Below, in pieces: positions 22,016-32,872 of a DNA stretch of 64,000 nucleotides. Source of the stretch: Doryteuthis pealeii (Eukaryota > Mollusca > Cephalopoda > Myopsida > Loliginidae); the NCBI GenBank assembly GCA_023376005.1, contig CM042181.1, positions 1,326,777 through 1,390,776 on the forward strand, given 5' to 3'. The stretch's first letter is position 1. Each line of letters begins with the position of its first letter. The translations under genes were made by a program, and so were the position numbers. Below the pieces are notes generated by a model. That model saw only the letters and a list, made by a program, of their open reading frames with translations, made no database searches and was not told where the DNA came from.

Positions 22016-23654
22016 GTTCCTCAAAAGAAGGGCCAAAACCTTATTGAGAATATCAGTAGGCACATGCTTAACAGCAAACATGATTGGGGTCCATCCGAAG
22101 TAATCCCTGCAGTTAGCATCGGCTCCGGATTCAAGGAGGATCTCAATGAGCTCAACCGAGCCCACAGGTTGTGTCCCCATCATCTTAATTGCACGGTGCA
22201 AGATAGACTGATGAGATAGGACTCGGAGATCTGCCCTGACAACTTTCGTGACCACTTCTCTAAATTGCCCGAGGTACTGGGGAATATTGCGAGTTTTGAT
22301 TGTAGACGTCATACAAAGGAAAGTGTTGACTATTTCTGAATGATATTTCTCAACAAAAAACGGGTGCCTAGCTGCGTGCTCTTTGACTAGAGTCCACATT
22401 TTGAGAGCTGTCTGCGCTATTATTTTAAAGATAGAAAACGCCCCGTATTCCCATAAGATCTTTGGGCCGTTACCTTTGCTGAGTTCCTCGAAAAGAGATT
22501 CAAAGGTGCGCAAATTGGGGACCACGAAAAAGATAGAAGTTTCCTGACAATATTCCTGGATATAATCGATCAACTGCCGAAATTTATGGCTGTTGTTTAC
22601 GTTTTTGGCAATCAGTGCCGTTTGCAGAAAGAGTTGCAAATACAGTTTGTTATTTATTCCTAAAATCCTTTCAACGACTAGAATACTCTGAAAAGCAAAA
22701 TTCAAAGGGTCGCTTTGCAGATTTTCCAATTCTATCTCCGTAGTGAATTCAGACGAATAATCCAGAACCTCACGAGTCGTAATCGAACAGTTCTTAGGTA
22801 CGTTAGCTCCCCTCCTAAACTTTAAGGCTTCTAACCATGGCTTGATACCTGACTTTTGATCAAATATAAAACAGGCATTAAAAATTTCCAAGGCCTCTAT
22901 CATATCAAGATTCGAACAGCCCGGCTGTTGGGACAAATACCTAAACATTCGCCCGTCTTGATTGATAGCAGCCCACATTAAAGGAGTTAAGCCTTCGTGG
23001 GTTCGGATCCTAACATCAGCACCAGCGTTAATTAGGTAGATAACACTTTTCGTGTCTTGCCTAGCAACGGCTAAGTGAAGTGCCGTAAAGCCCTCTCTAT
23101 CTTTTCTGTGAATTTCCGCACCCTTATTGAGCAGAAACCTACAAATTTCGCTGTTGTTAGTGGACTCCATTAAAGGAGTCCTTCCCCGAAAGCACGTTCG
23201 ATTGATATCAGCTCCCTTCGCTACTATCAGTTTCACGGAATTTTGAATCCCAAGGTGTGTAGCCATCATTAGCGGTGTGTAGGCACCGTTGAGGGTATCG
23301 TTGATATCGGGGAGGTGCTGCAGGATTAATTCGATCAGCTCTTGATTACCGACCTTTATAGCGGCAATAAGGGGTGGTTGGATTTTCTCCAGCGTGTGGC
23401 GATTACGCGAGATCCCTGTAGAAGAGAAAGTTTGAGGAGGTAGCGAGAGATTTCGACTTTGTTAAGATTTACTGCTAAATAAAGAGGTAGAAAACCACGG
23501 ATAGAGGAATTTATGATGTTGGTGCGTTCTTCGGGCTGAAGGAGTTCGAAGGTGTCCTCGATTTCGTCCAAGGAATTTTTCGCGATTAATCGGTGAATTC
23601 GGCAAAATAGTTCCATTCTGGTTCTTGTGTCAAGAATTGTGTTCTCTTGAGATG
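21995..23654 (-). pseudogene. FEM-1-like ankyrin protein, copy B, exon 2
   Basis: Paralogue of copy A, with acceptor ctctttgcAG and first exon base 23654, phase 1. Visible: ASQENTILDTRTRMEL start, ankyrin repeats (TPLMMATH, EGFTALHLAV, LINAGADV), the FEM-1 middle region (IEALEIFNACFIF, NFAFQSILVVERILG), C-terminal ankyrins (SILHRAIKMM, ILLESGADANCRD). Two single-base changes break it: a missing base near 23368-23376 (GGGG run on plus, between the first block and MMATHLGIQN) and an extra base near 22000-22004, after which the homologous tail (CRNGEDF) is out of frame and the product stops early. The FEM-1 C-terminal tail is not found downstream. Either a pseudogene, or one with sequence errors in short homopolymers; loss of the tail argues for decay. 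Confidence 0.75.
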
Positions 23655-23713
23655 CTGCAAAGAGAGAATATAATTTTGTAAGTCTTGGATATGTGAAAAT
23701 AATTTGTATCATA

Positions 23714-23751
<38 letters not shown>

Positions 23752-23819
23752 ATTTTGCTTGAAGGCAATTATAATGCATGTATCGTATAAAATTCGATAA
23801 TTATAGAAAATAATCTTGA

Positions 23820-24060
23820 CAAGTGAATCCCGCAAAGGATGGCTCGCTATGCAGAACACCGTACAGACTGTTTCGACTTTATTAAGTCTCTTCAGCGATG
23901 TATACTAATGACTCCCCTCCGACAGGAATCGAAACCGGGGCTTTACAGGCATAGTCAGAGACCATATCCGTTCGGCCGCCGGTACATAGCGAACAATCCC
24001 TGCGAAATTAACCTTGTCAATGAAACTACTACACGTCTCTACCATAGTAGGTAAGTGGAC
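23820..24060 (-). repeat. Possible tRNA-like repeat
   Basis: Minus strand carries a B-box-like ggtttcgattcc (near 23927-23938) about 45 nt after an A-box-like stretch. Weak evidence; may be an old SINE. Confidence 0.3.
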
Positions 24061-24163
24061 GTTTATTGTGTAGTAAACAAACTCGGCCGCAAGCTCTTCG
24101 GCGAAGTGAATAAGATTTTTGGATGTTTGTTTGTTTATAGAAGCATTGTTGAATAAATTATTA

Positions 24164-24335
24164 TTTATATTTTGCTTGAAGGCAATTATAATGCATGTAT
24201 CGTATAAAATTCGATAATTATAGAAAATAGTTCCATTCTGGTTCTTGTGTCAAGAATTGTGTTCTCTTGAGATGCTGCAAAGAGAGAATATAATTGTGTA
24301 AGTCTTGGATATGTGAAAGTAATTTGTTTCATATA
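24164..24335 (-). repeat. Permuted duplicate of the intron/exon 2 border of copy B
   Basis: Order in the parent (plus): exon start block 23612-23714, TA tract, then block 23755-23813. Here the second block (24173-24228) comes first and is joined directly to the exon-start block (24229-24335). It includes a complete acceptor (ctctttgcAG) and ~40-55 nt of exon 2, so it could act as a decoy splice site. Confidence 0.85.
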
Positions 24336-24377
24336 TACATACCTATACATTATATACATACATATACATTATATATA

Positions 24378-25006
24378 CTAGCAAATATATGCACCCTCCG
24401 GGTGCAAGTATTTAAGTTTAAATGTAATAAAATATTAGATTTAATCAGAAAGGCTAATGAAACTAATTAAGAATTCAAATAAAAAGATTTGAAACGAGAG
24501 GGGGTATAATCGGAAAATAGAACAACCAAAACTTACTCTTTCATCACTTCCGTTTTTCAATGCTAAATTTTCCTAATTTAACTATTTAGTTAAAATAGGA
24601 AGTAAAGAATAAAATTACAGTTATTTCTTCTTGTTAATGAATTTCTTTTAGGATGTATTGAAGAGATTTTTACTCATATTCATTAAGATAAAACCAAACA
24701 ATTAGAAATCAATAATACCAAGCACATTTTTATTAAAATCAGTTTTTTTAATATCAATATGCAAATTAGCTTTACGTTTACACTGAAAACTGGTGTTTTG
24801 TTGTATATATAAATACAATTGCATGTTATTAGTATTTAGGTAAGGCCAACAGTATTAATAATGTCAAACAGTTTTATTATTAATTGCGGTTTAAATAGAA
24901 ATAGAATCACGAAGAATGTGATGTAAATAACTAAGGGAATTGTGACTTTAAGTAGTAATAGAGTTTCGGTTACAGACAGAAAAACACAATCTCCATTATA
25001 ATAAGA
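24378..25006 (-). mobile_element. Non-autonomous Helitron, family 1
   Basis: CTAG at 24378-24381, hairpin GCACCCtccGGGTGC, 5' TC at 25006, followed by TA tract. Confidence 0.85.
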
Positions 25007-25024
25007 TATATATATATATATATT

Positions 25025-25240
25025 CGCATCTGATGAGTTGGAAGAGTTAGACTATTTTTCTAAGCTCCCTGAAATAGATTATATGCTAAATCTCTAAGTC
25101 TTTTGTTATTTCTTTACTTATATATTTGCTCTGTGACTCTAGCATTAAAAGCACACCTTGAGCTCTCAAACTGCGACAGGTCTTTTTTAAATAAAACTCA
25201 GGTGTCGTAAGGAAGATTTCTTCTCTGGACTTTTGGATAT
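25025..25240 (+). repeat. Dispersed repeat E (~200 bp)
   Basis: Shares ctaaatctctaagtctttt and attgagctctcaaactgcga-type phrases with 28676-28865 and 62385-62530. All three copies run into a TA tract. Unclassified. Confidence 0.65.
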
Positions 25241-25248
25241 ATATATAT

Positions 25249-25590
25249 AATTTTTGGTTTTATTGGAGAAATGATTATAAAGTGCTCAATTACTTCTGTA
25301 AGAGCTGTATTTATTTATTTATTTATTTATAGTCACCAATACAATTAAAAGTTCGTCTTACCAATGGTTTTGGAACATCACTTTTAGGTGATTATTCGTC
25401 ATCAGAAACGTTCAAAAAGTGAACGTTTCTGATGACGAATAATCACCTAAAAGTGATGTTCCAAAACCATTGGTAAAATGGACTTTTAAATGTATTGGTG
25501 ACTATAAATAAATAAATAAATAAATACAGCTCTTACAGAAGCAATTGAGCACTTTATAATCATTTCTCCAATAAAACCAAAAATTATATA
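25249..25590. repeat. Near-perfect ~165-bp-arm hairpin
   Basis: Arms 25249-25415 and 25422-25590 with only a few bases between, bounded by TA tracts. Near the centre it carries the exact core CTGATGA (25429-25435), stem II ATCAC/GTGAT and aaaACCATTGGTa; GAAA is degraded to AAAA, so hammerhead-like but decayed. Confidence 0.85.
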
Positions 25591-25599
25591 TATATATAT

Positions 25600-25872
25600 A
25601 TGCCAACCCTTCCGCACGAGCAGGATGTGACACAATGACAACTTCTTAAGCGGAGTTTAATAGGTTTAAATTCAGAGTTTTCCTACTCCTAGACTGGTTA
25701 CCTAGCCATGGTTAAAGAGTCCAGTCTGTCCTGCTATTTGCCCTTAAATTTGATTCATACCTTTCCCAAGGGTATTAGCACTATGTGAATGCAAACAGCT
25801 TCGTCCAGGAATTGAACTCGGGTCGACAGGTTTATTTCCTACGACACTAACCATTAGACCACGCGCCTCAAT
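25600..25872 (-). mobile_element. tRNA-derived SINE, family B
   Basis: Reverse orientation; B box (ggaattgaactcg), A-box region (ctaaccattagaccacgcg) and body ctagactggttacctagcc. Confidence 0.8.
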
Positions 25873-25874
25873 TT

Positions 25875-27205
25875 TGTATAAGGTGTATTATATAGGAAGG
25901 TTTGAAACCATATAATATTGTGAAAATTTTTTGTGTTAGATAAGAATAGTTGAAACCATATAACAGTGTGCAAATTATTTGTGTTAGGAATACTTGAAAT
26001 CATAACTTTGTGTAAATTATTTGTATTAGATGATACTTGAAACCATATAACAGTTTGGTTTTGTTTTGTGGCATATCAACCTCAGTGGATCATTTAATGC
26101 CGATAAAGTTTTGAAATAAATCAATTCTTAATGTATAATACAATTTTTTATAAATACTTTTTTAATGAATAATACAATTCTGTTTATAAACTCATGTTTT
26201 TCTATTTAACACATAGATGGTACCCTAACAGGTACTACCACTCCGGTAGACTAACGTACAACTGAGAAATTTAAAAAAAAAAACAACATTTTTCTATTTA
26301 ACCCATAGATGGGACCCTAACAGGTATTACCACTCCGGGTCAGAGTGGACCAGGGAGCAATGGTGATGAAAGGGTGCTCCACATTCCCGAAACCTCCAAA
26401 ACTGGAACCTCACCATCAGATAGAGTTTAACGTCATTCCCAGGACATGTAGACCCTCAGTCACCGCCTTCTAGCACCCATATGATAAAATGGGGTTGGGA
26501 CTTGTCATAAGGGCAATAGGGTTGGGAAAATCATATAGGTGATAGGGCTTGATGTGACCAGCCGATTGATCGGAGGGGGCCTCTCCGACCGCCCGTCTAG
26601 CCCAAGATAGGGCCAAAGTGGAGTATTGCAAGCCAGGAACTGTTCATACACCTGGGTTCGATCCTTAAGCATCACGGGTCGCCACCCACGGCCAACAGGT
26701 GCAGAGGTGCATTTTAACGTCTCAGACGACAGGGCGGCCATATAACAGTGTGCAAATTATTTGCATTAGATAGGAATACTTGCCCAAGATTATTTATATT
26801 AGATACATATATAATAAGATAAGAATACTTTAAACCCTCCCAGTAGAAATTATTTGTATTATATAAGAATGCTTGAAATCAGGGTGCAAATTATTTGTAT
26901 TAGATGAGAATACTTGAAGCCATATAAGAGTGTACAAATTATCTGTTTCAGATACATATATAACCAGATAAGAATAATTAAAACCCTCCATGTACAAATA
27001 AACTTGAAGCCAGGGTGCAAATTATTTTAATTTTATGAGAATACATGAAACCATTTAACCTTGTTCAAATTATTTGTATTTGATAAGAATACTTGAAACC
27101 ATATAACAGTGTGCAAATTATTTCAGTTAGATAGGCAGACTTGGAATAGTATAACTTTGTTCGAAATACTTTATTAGTTAAGAATATTAAACCATATAAA
27201 TTTGT
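25875..27205. repeat. 48-bp minisatellite, interrupted by R
   Basis: Units of attatttgtattagataagaa plus a variable part at 25900-26050 and 26740-27205, same family as 2740-3335. An R repeat (26056-26740) is inserted. Confidence 0.8.
26056..26740 (-). repeat. R repeat with internal duplication
   Basis: Complete in reverse orientation; the aacccatagatggYaccctaacagg segment occurs twice (26212 and 26300). Confidence 0.8.
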
Positions 27206-27234
<29 letters not shown>

Positions 27235-27237
<3 letters not shown>

Positions 27238-27720
27238 AATGGGTACAAGAGATAACCTACTCAGCGAAACGTTAACGCTTGTGTGAAATGATTAATAATA
27301 AATAATAATAATAATAATAATAATAAATGTACAAAAAGAAGGTAAGATAATAAATTAAACAGAATAAACTAAGGAGCTGATGATAGGTGTGGCACTCCAC
27401 CTCAGACGCAAAAACAATCTCCTTGATCTATCGCTAGTGAAAAGGGGATAGACTCCCTCGCTGATTTAACGCCACTCTGACGACTTTACTTTTTTTACGG
27501 TTTAGTTTTGATTCTTTCAATGGGGTAATATTTAACTGTTAGCTAAAGGAAATCCTACCCCCTCTTAGAATATTAGTCCGACAGTACTCGTAATCGTCCA
27601 CCTAGCGTTCGGATTAGATTATGATGTTGCAATGAGAATCCCTCGATAATGTCGGCGATGATGATGATATGATTTTGAGACTGTACGTTAGCCCCTGCAC
27701 CACGAAAAATCTACCTGATA

Positions 27721-27722
<2 letters not shown>
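27235..27722. other. Partial SINE A (27370-27497), no gene
   Basis: 27370-27497 matches the 3' half of SINE A (gcactccacctcag, caatctccttgat, gacttta). The rest has an (AAT)n run and unclassified DNA. Confidence 0.6.
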
Positions 27723-27752
<30 letters not shown>

Positions 27753-27756
<4 letters not shown>

Positions 27757-28165
27757 GGACTCCCTCGTCGATTTTCGACACATGAGGGTTCATTCATATA
27801 ATGAACGCCCACACAGTGATTTGTTTTTTATAGTGGTGAAGGCTTGTGTTGGACCATCCACACTTTTTGGCACAGTCGATAGGAAAGAATTGGTGCATCA
27901 AGGGTTGCCACAAACCCAATCAAGGACCGACCTCAGGAATTTTGAATTCAGAGTTATCCCTCTCCTAGACTGGTTACCTACCCAAGGCTGAAGGGCCCAG
28001 TCTGCCCTACTATTTAACCCATAGCAGGAGAGAGAATGTATGAAATTCATACCTTTCCCAAGAGTATTAGCGCTATGTGAAATGCCAACAGCTTTGCCTA
28101 GGGATTTAACTCGAATTGACCAGTCCATTTCCACGACACTAACCACTAACTCAGGCGCCTCCATA
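27753..28165 (-). mobile_element. SINE B, long form
   Basis: tRNA-like head at 28100-28165, SINE B body, then ~150 bp extra 3' sequence (tgatgcaccaattctttcct, ggatggtccaa) shared with 34872-35368. Confidence 0.75.
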
Positions 28166-28184
28166 TATATATATATATATTATA

Positions 28185-28372
28185 AAAAAGAAGGTTCGCA
28201 AAATGGATTATGTTTCTGATATCTTCTTCAGGCATTGATGAAATTTCATACGATTAATCAATGCCTGAAGAAGATATTAGAAGATCTGAAACACGTGTCG
28301 CAAATGTAAGATAAAAATAAATAACATTTTTTCTAAAAACAATCCATTTTGCGGACCTTATTTTTTTAATAA
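28185..28372 (+). mobile_element. Penelope-like palindrome
   Basis: Imperfect inverted arms (aggttcgcaaaatgg and ccattttgcggacct) beside a TA tract; contains the hammerhead at 28262-28302. Confidence 0.6.
28262..28302 (+). ncRNA. Minimal hammerhead-like ribozyme
   Basis: TGC/GCA stem I, CTGAAGA (28265-28271), stem II AGAT/ATCT with 8-nt loop, GAA-A (28288-28291), palindromic stem III CAC/GTG, U then C (28299): triplet GUC. All core positions fit, with no extra base at stem II. The palindromic stem III suggests action as a dimer. Confidence 0.55.
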
Positions 28373-28411
28373 AATATTTAATTTTTTCCTATTGGGCCCA
28401 TAACAACACTT

Positions 28412-28672
28412 AGTGCCGGTTTAGCTAAGACGGTAGAGCGTTCGGCTAGAAACCACAAGGTTCCTAGTTCGATACCGGTCCTCGCCAGCTCAGCGTATGA
28501 GTAGCACAGGGATATGTGCGATAAAGTAAGGAGTTGATGGTAGGTGTGGCGCTCCACCTCAGATCCCCCCCCAAAAAAAACAATCTCCTTGGTCTAGTGC
28601 TATTGAAAAGGGGATAGACTCCCTCGCTGACTGGCTGATACCGACTTTAGGCCGCCCCAACGACTCATCAGA
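28412..28672 (+). mobile_element. tRNA-derived SINE, family A
   Basis: tRNA-like head with A box (tagctaagacgg) and B box (agttcgataccgg), body ctccttggtctag, tail ttaggccgcccc. Confidence 0.85.
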
Positions 28673-28675
28673 TGC

Positions 28676-28865
28676 GAATTCGCATTTGTCTAAGCTCCCC
28701 GAAATAGACTATAATGCTAAATCTCTAAGTCTTTTGTTATTTCTTTACTTATATATTTGCTCTGTGACTCTAACATTAAGAGCACACATTGAGCTCTCAA
28801 ACTGCGACAGGTTTTTTTAATAAAACTCTTGCGTCGTAAGGAAGATTTTTTTCTCTGGACTTTTG
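28676..28865 (+). repeat. Dispersed repeat E
   Basis: About 85% similar to 25025-25240 by eye and likewise ends at a TA tract. Confidence 0.65.
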
Positions 28866-28893
28866 GATTATATATATATATATATATATATAT

Positions 28894-29252
28894 TATACTA
28901 ACAATGGATTTATATTCACAATTTTGGTTACAGTTTTAAATGATGTATATATTGGTACTAAATGATATTCATTTTTATTCTATTACACAAAAAAAAAAAT
29001 GTTTCTTTTAAAAATACGTTGATATCTGCGGTTCAGAAAAAAAGAACATTTTTAAAAACTTATTTCTATATATAGACTATATACATTCTTTTTTTAAATT
29101 CTCAAAATGAACATATTCTATCAAATATAGAGTCGATACTAGAAACGATTTATAGAAAACTTTATAGAAAACAAATAATTGGGGACGATTTTTTAAAAAT
29201 CGTCCTTAAATCCAGACTGTGATAAAAGAAAAAATAATTGAAAACAACTTAC
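28894..29252 (-). other. 5' part of intron 1, copy B
   Basis: AT-rich, no gene. Resembles the same position in copies A and C close to the donor. Confidence 0.5.
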
Positions 29253-29262
29253 CTTCAGCCAT
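29253..29262 (-). CDS. FEM-1-like copy B, exon 1 (coding part)
   Basis: Minus strand ATGGCTGAAG then GTAAGTTG, identical in coding sequence and phase to copy A exon 1. Same preceding phrase (aaaacgattataaa). Confidence 0.7.
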
Positions 29263-29754
29263 TTTATAATCGTTTTTGTGTTCTGTAATATGAATGTTTT
29301 TTTTCCTCTACAGTAAAACTAAAATAAAATTAAAAGACTTATAAATATAGATAGGTACTAGAAATCGTACACAGTTAAAATATAAAACAACTACTTCAAT
29401 ACTAGTTTAAAAACCATGGCAAATGGTATATATGGTTATTTTTATAGACCTTTATTACTTAAATAAAAAAAGAAAAGTATAAGGTGTAACCAAAATCAAG
29501 TAAGGGGGTTTGTTATTATCCAGGTTCCTGCTTACTGGTTAGAGTTTGAAAACTACACTCCCATACTATCGCAGGTTCGATCCCTACAGACGGTAGTTCA
29601 ATCCAGTAAAGTTTTTTATTTTTTTATTTTTTATTTTTTATTTCTCGCATTACTTCTTTTCCCCGAGATATCATGTTAACCCCTGGGCAATTTTGTCTGG
29701 GTTAGAAGGAAAGAAAAAAATTATAAAAAATTATAATTTAATTGATTCTTTTGG
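29263..29754 (-). other. 5' flank of copy B, shared with A and C
   Basis: Conserved upstream block (aaaagacttataaatatagata) and the tRNA-like repeat with caggttcgatccctac at 29490-29720. Confidence 0.5.
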
Positions 29755-30015
29755 TAGGTTGGGTTTTTACGGCATGTCAACCCTTGTTGGGTTATTTTAT
29801 GCCAAATACATTTTGTTTTATTACTTCTTTTTTGTTATTCGATTTTTTACTCAATTCTTAAACGCATTTTTGATACTCATTTTTTAAAAAATCGGTTTAA
29901 CCTATACATGGGACCCTAACAGGTACTACCATTCCGGATCATGGAGAAATCTGGGAGTAATGGTAATAAAGTGGTACTCTACATTCACCAGAGTTCCAGA
30001 ATTGGTACATCCCCA
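29755..30015 (-). repeat. R-related repeat, diverged
   Basis: Tail variant ttttacggcatgtcaaccc then gggaccctaacaggtactacc and further R sequence, truncated. Confidence 0.65.
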
Positions 30016-30118
30016 GTATCATATATTTATATATAATTTGTTTTATAGATATTCAAAGTTAATAGAACTTAGTTTCGATTTCAAATTGTTTTTTGTTTGT
30101 TAAAAGTAAAAAATAAAG

Positions 30119-30352
30119 TCGACGGGGCGGCCTAAAGTCGGTATCAGCCAGTCAGCGAGGGAGTCGATCCTCTTTGCAATAGCGCTAGACCAAGGAGATT
30201 GTTTTTAGCATCTGAGGTGGAGCGCCACACCTACCATCAGCTCCTTACTTTACCGCACAGATCCCTGTGCTACTCATACGCGGGGACCGGTATCGAACTA
30301 GGAACCTTGTGGTTTCTAGCCGAACGCTCTACCGACTGAGCTAACCTGGCCC
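30119..30352 (-). mobile_element. tRNA-derived SINE, family A
   Basis: Reverse orientation, full length except a ~10-bp deletion before the B box. Confidence 0.85.
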
Positions 30353-30524
30353 CTTAAGAAATACCTTTCGAAAACTTACTTTTACATCGTCCGGAGGGTG
30401 TTTTTTAAATTTTTCTCGTATTAATAATGTATCAATATTAATAACAGAATATATTAATATTATTCTTCCACTATTGTAGTTTGGAAAATCCTACAGCAGC
30501 ATTCAGCCCGTCTTCGTTTAAAGA

Positions 30525-31070
30525 TATGCAACACTCCGCGTTGTCTCTTACTCAGGCTTGACGGACGGTCGGAGAGGCACCAATTGGTAGATCATGTCAA
30601 GCCCTAGCACCTATATGATTGTCCTGACCCTATTCCCCTTTTGGCAACCCCAAACCTTTTTTATCGTATATCTGCTAGAAGGTTTTCTTGGTGTCCTGTG
30701 TATGAGGTTAAATTCTATCTTATAGTTAAATTCCAGTTCTTAAGCTCTGGGGAATAAGTAATACCGTGGCGACACCGGCCGCGATTCCGGCTTAGAGGCT
30801 TTCAGCCGTTATCGCGCGGAGGCAGCTTGGCACCGCCGCTCGTTCGAGCGAGCACGCGAACCGTTGCTCCGATCCCGCGGTTCCTCTCGTACTGGACGGG
30901 ATAGCCGTGGTCATGGCCGACGTAACACACGTTCCGATCTGTAGAATAAAACTAACCTGTCTCACGACGGTCTAATTTGGTTGATTGCTATTACTCCCAG
31001 TTTAACTTTGTCCCGGAGTGGTAGTACCTGTTAGGGTCTCATCAATTGGTTAAATAGAAAAACATTTAAA
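30525..31070 (+). repeat. R repeat interrupted by 28S fragment
   Basis: Diverged R sequence (gacggacggtcggagaggc..gtcaagccctagcac) up to ~30757, resuming at ~30993 (tactcccagttt..cggagtggtagtacctg). Confidence 0.7.
30765..30992 (-). rRNA. Orphan fragment of 28S rRNA
   Basis: Minus strand contains the universally conserved sarcin-ricin loop AGTACGAGAGGAACC (plus 30879-30893), preceded by TTAGACCGTCGTGAGACAGG and followed by GATAACGGCTGAAAGCCTC. About 225 bp from the 3' part of 28S, not linked to any rDNA unit, so a dispersed non-functional copy. Confidence 0.9.
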
Positions 31071-31159
31071 ATATTGTTTTTAAAAAACTGAGTTCTAAAG
31101 AAAATGTACATTCAGCAAGAAGTATTCAGTTCTTATTCATTTAAAAACATCCTAGATTC

Positions 31160-31900
31160 CACTTTGGTTCTTACTCAGGCTAGACGGGTGATCGGAGAGG
31201 CCCCTCCGACCAATCGGCTGGTCACGTCAAGCCCGGTAATAAAGGACTATTTGCTCGTAAATTCCTACCATAAAAACTTAAAACACTTTAAAACTAAACA
31301 TTCTCACAAAATAAAAACTTTTAGAATATGCACATTGAAATGAATATTTAAATAAATAAATAAATATATTTTGTATTGTAACATAACGTGTGCAAGAAAA
31401 ATAAAACATTTAATACAAAAACACGGATATAAAATGGGGGTTCAGTTTATTTTATGGTAGGAATCTACGAGCAAATAGTCCTTTATTACCTCAAGCCCTA
31501 ACACCTACATGATTGTCCCAACCCTATTCCCCTTAAGGCAAGTCCCAATCATTTTTATCATATATCTCTATATTTTTTTACGTCATACAACGTGTGCTAG
31601 CACGTGCGATACCCTGCCCTCATCAGCTGCAAACTAGGAGTCATGACACAGTTTCGGTAGCTAAGGCTATCTCAGTCATATCATTTTTATCATATATCTA
31701 TATAGAAGGCCGTGGTTGAGGGTCTTGGTGTCCTGAGTGTGATGTTAAACTATCTGATGGTGAGGCTCTAATTCCGGAGCTCTGGGGAGTGTGGAGTGCC
31801 CATTAGAACCCGGTCTTCTCTGATTTGGGGAGGTTGTACCTGTTAGGCTATCATCTATGGGTTAAATAGAAAAACAGGAGTTTGAAAAATTTTGTTTAAA
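31160..31900 (+). repeat. R repeat with MITE and 128-bp insert
   Basis: R sequence from ccactttggttcttactc, interrupted by the MITE at 31235-31490 and by extra sequence at ~31570-31690 bounded by a repeated atttttatcatatatc. Ends gttaaatagaaaaacagg. Confidence 0.7.
31235..31490. mobile_element. MITE with ~38-bp TIRs and 8-bp TSD
   Basis: Ends ggtaataaaggactatttgc and its inverse; flanked by tcaagccc (31227-31234 and 31491-31498). 256 bp, non-coding. 8-bp duplication suggests a hAT-like mover. A diverged reverse copy lies at 36010-36225. Confidence 0.9.
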
Positions 31901-31929
31901 AAATTGAGTTAAAAAAAACGAGTACACCT

Positions 31930-32720
31930 GGTTAACACTGTTGCGCGGGAAATATTCATGATGTTAATGAAAAGAGCAGATAAAATATATAAGAGGTTCT
32001 ATTTGATGGTGACACTGTTATAATCTGTGATTGCTGTTCATATGACTGTGAGCTTGATCAAGGCAAACTCAATGGCCCAAAGGTACAAAGACCAAGTTCT
32101 TGAAAGAGTATAACTGGTATCACATCCTGTCCTATAGAGCACACACAGTCAGAGAATATCTGCAGTATAACACCATTAACACTCTTCTGCGACATTCAAA
32201 AAGCACTGATTTTACTCTTTGTGGGACATTTTGGGCTGTAATGTATGAGCAAACCCCCCCACACACACACACTGTTCGAATACTTGCAGAACTTACACAA
32301 GCAATCCAGGAATAATGATGCAATATTCACCAAATGCAAATCTTAGATTGGATAAATCTGAAAAGATGTTTGGAAAGTGTTATTCATATGAATGGTGGCT
32401 GTACTAAATATTGACATCTTCATTTTTTTTTTTTTTTTTTTTGATAATTGTGATTTCATGCAATAAGTGTCCAGCAGATTGTTTCTGACACAATTCTGCT
32501 TGAAATTATGTTCCTTATAAAGTTGCTATTAAAATACATATTTTTTTTATGTGATATCTTGTTTTTTAATTTTTTGTTTTGTTTAACTGTACTTATAATT
32601 TCTTACATGTCCAGATTTAGTGAAAAAAAATGTATTGTAACATTCTGTGACTAAAATCAGTTTTGAATTTAGCAGAAAAATCATGGTAGTTAACTTTTGA
32701 GTGTGTATATTATAAACAGA
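31930..32720 (+). pseudogene. Tc1-like transposase fragment
   Basis: Broken plus-strand frame reads like the C-terminal third of Tc1-type transposases: ILAELTQAIQEE then stop, NIHQMQILDWINLKRCLESV, NGGCTKY (compare the usual ..GGHTRY end). Possible terminal tagttaacttttgag phrase at 32685-32705. Frameshifts and stops; no intact catalytic triad. Confidence 0.6.
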
Positions 32721-32872
32721 AGAAAATTTAAAAAAAATTATATATATGTCTAACTTGGACAAGTTTATTGGAGAAAGTAATACAGAAAGTGAATTTGGCG
32801 CCAGTAATTTTTGCGCCTAAAAACAAGTCACGTGATATACTGGCGCGTATTAATATTATACAACTAGTCCCT

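Larger units (their letters stand above)
23655..29252 (-). other. Intron 1 of FEM-1 copy B
   Basis: Between donor GTAAGTT (after 29253) and acceptor AG at 23655-23656. Filled with repeats described below. Confidence 0.6.
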
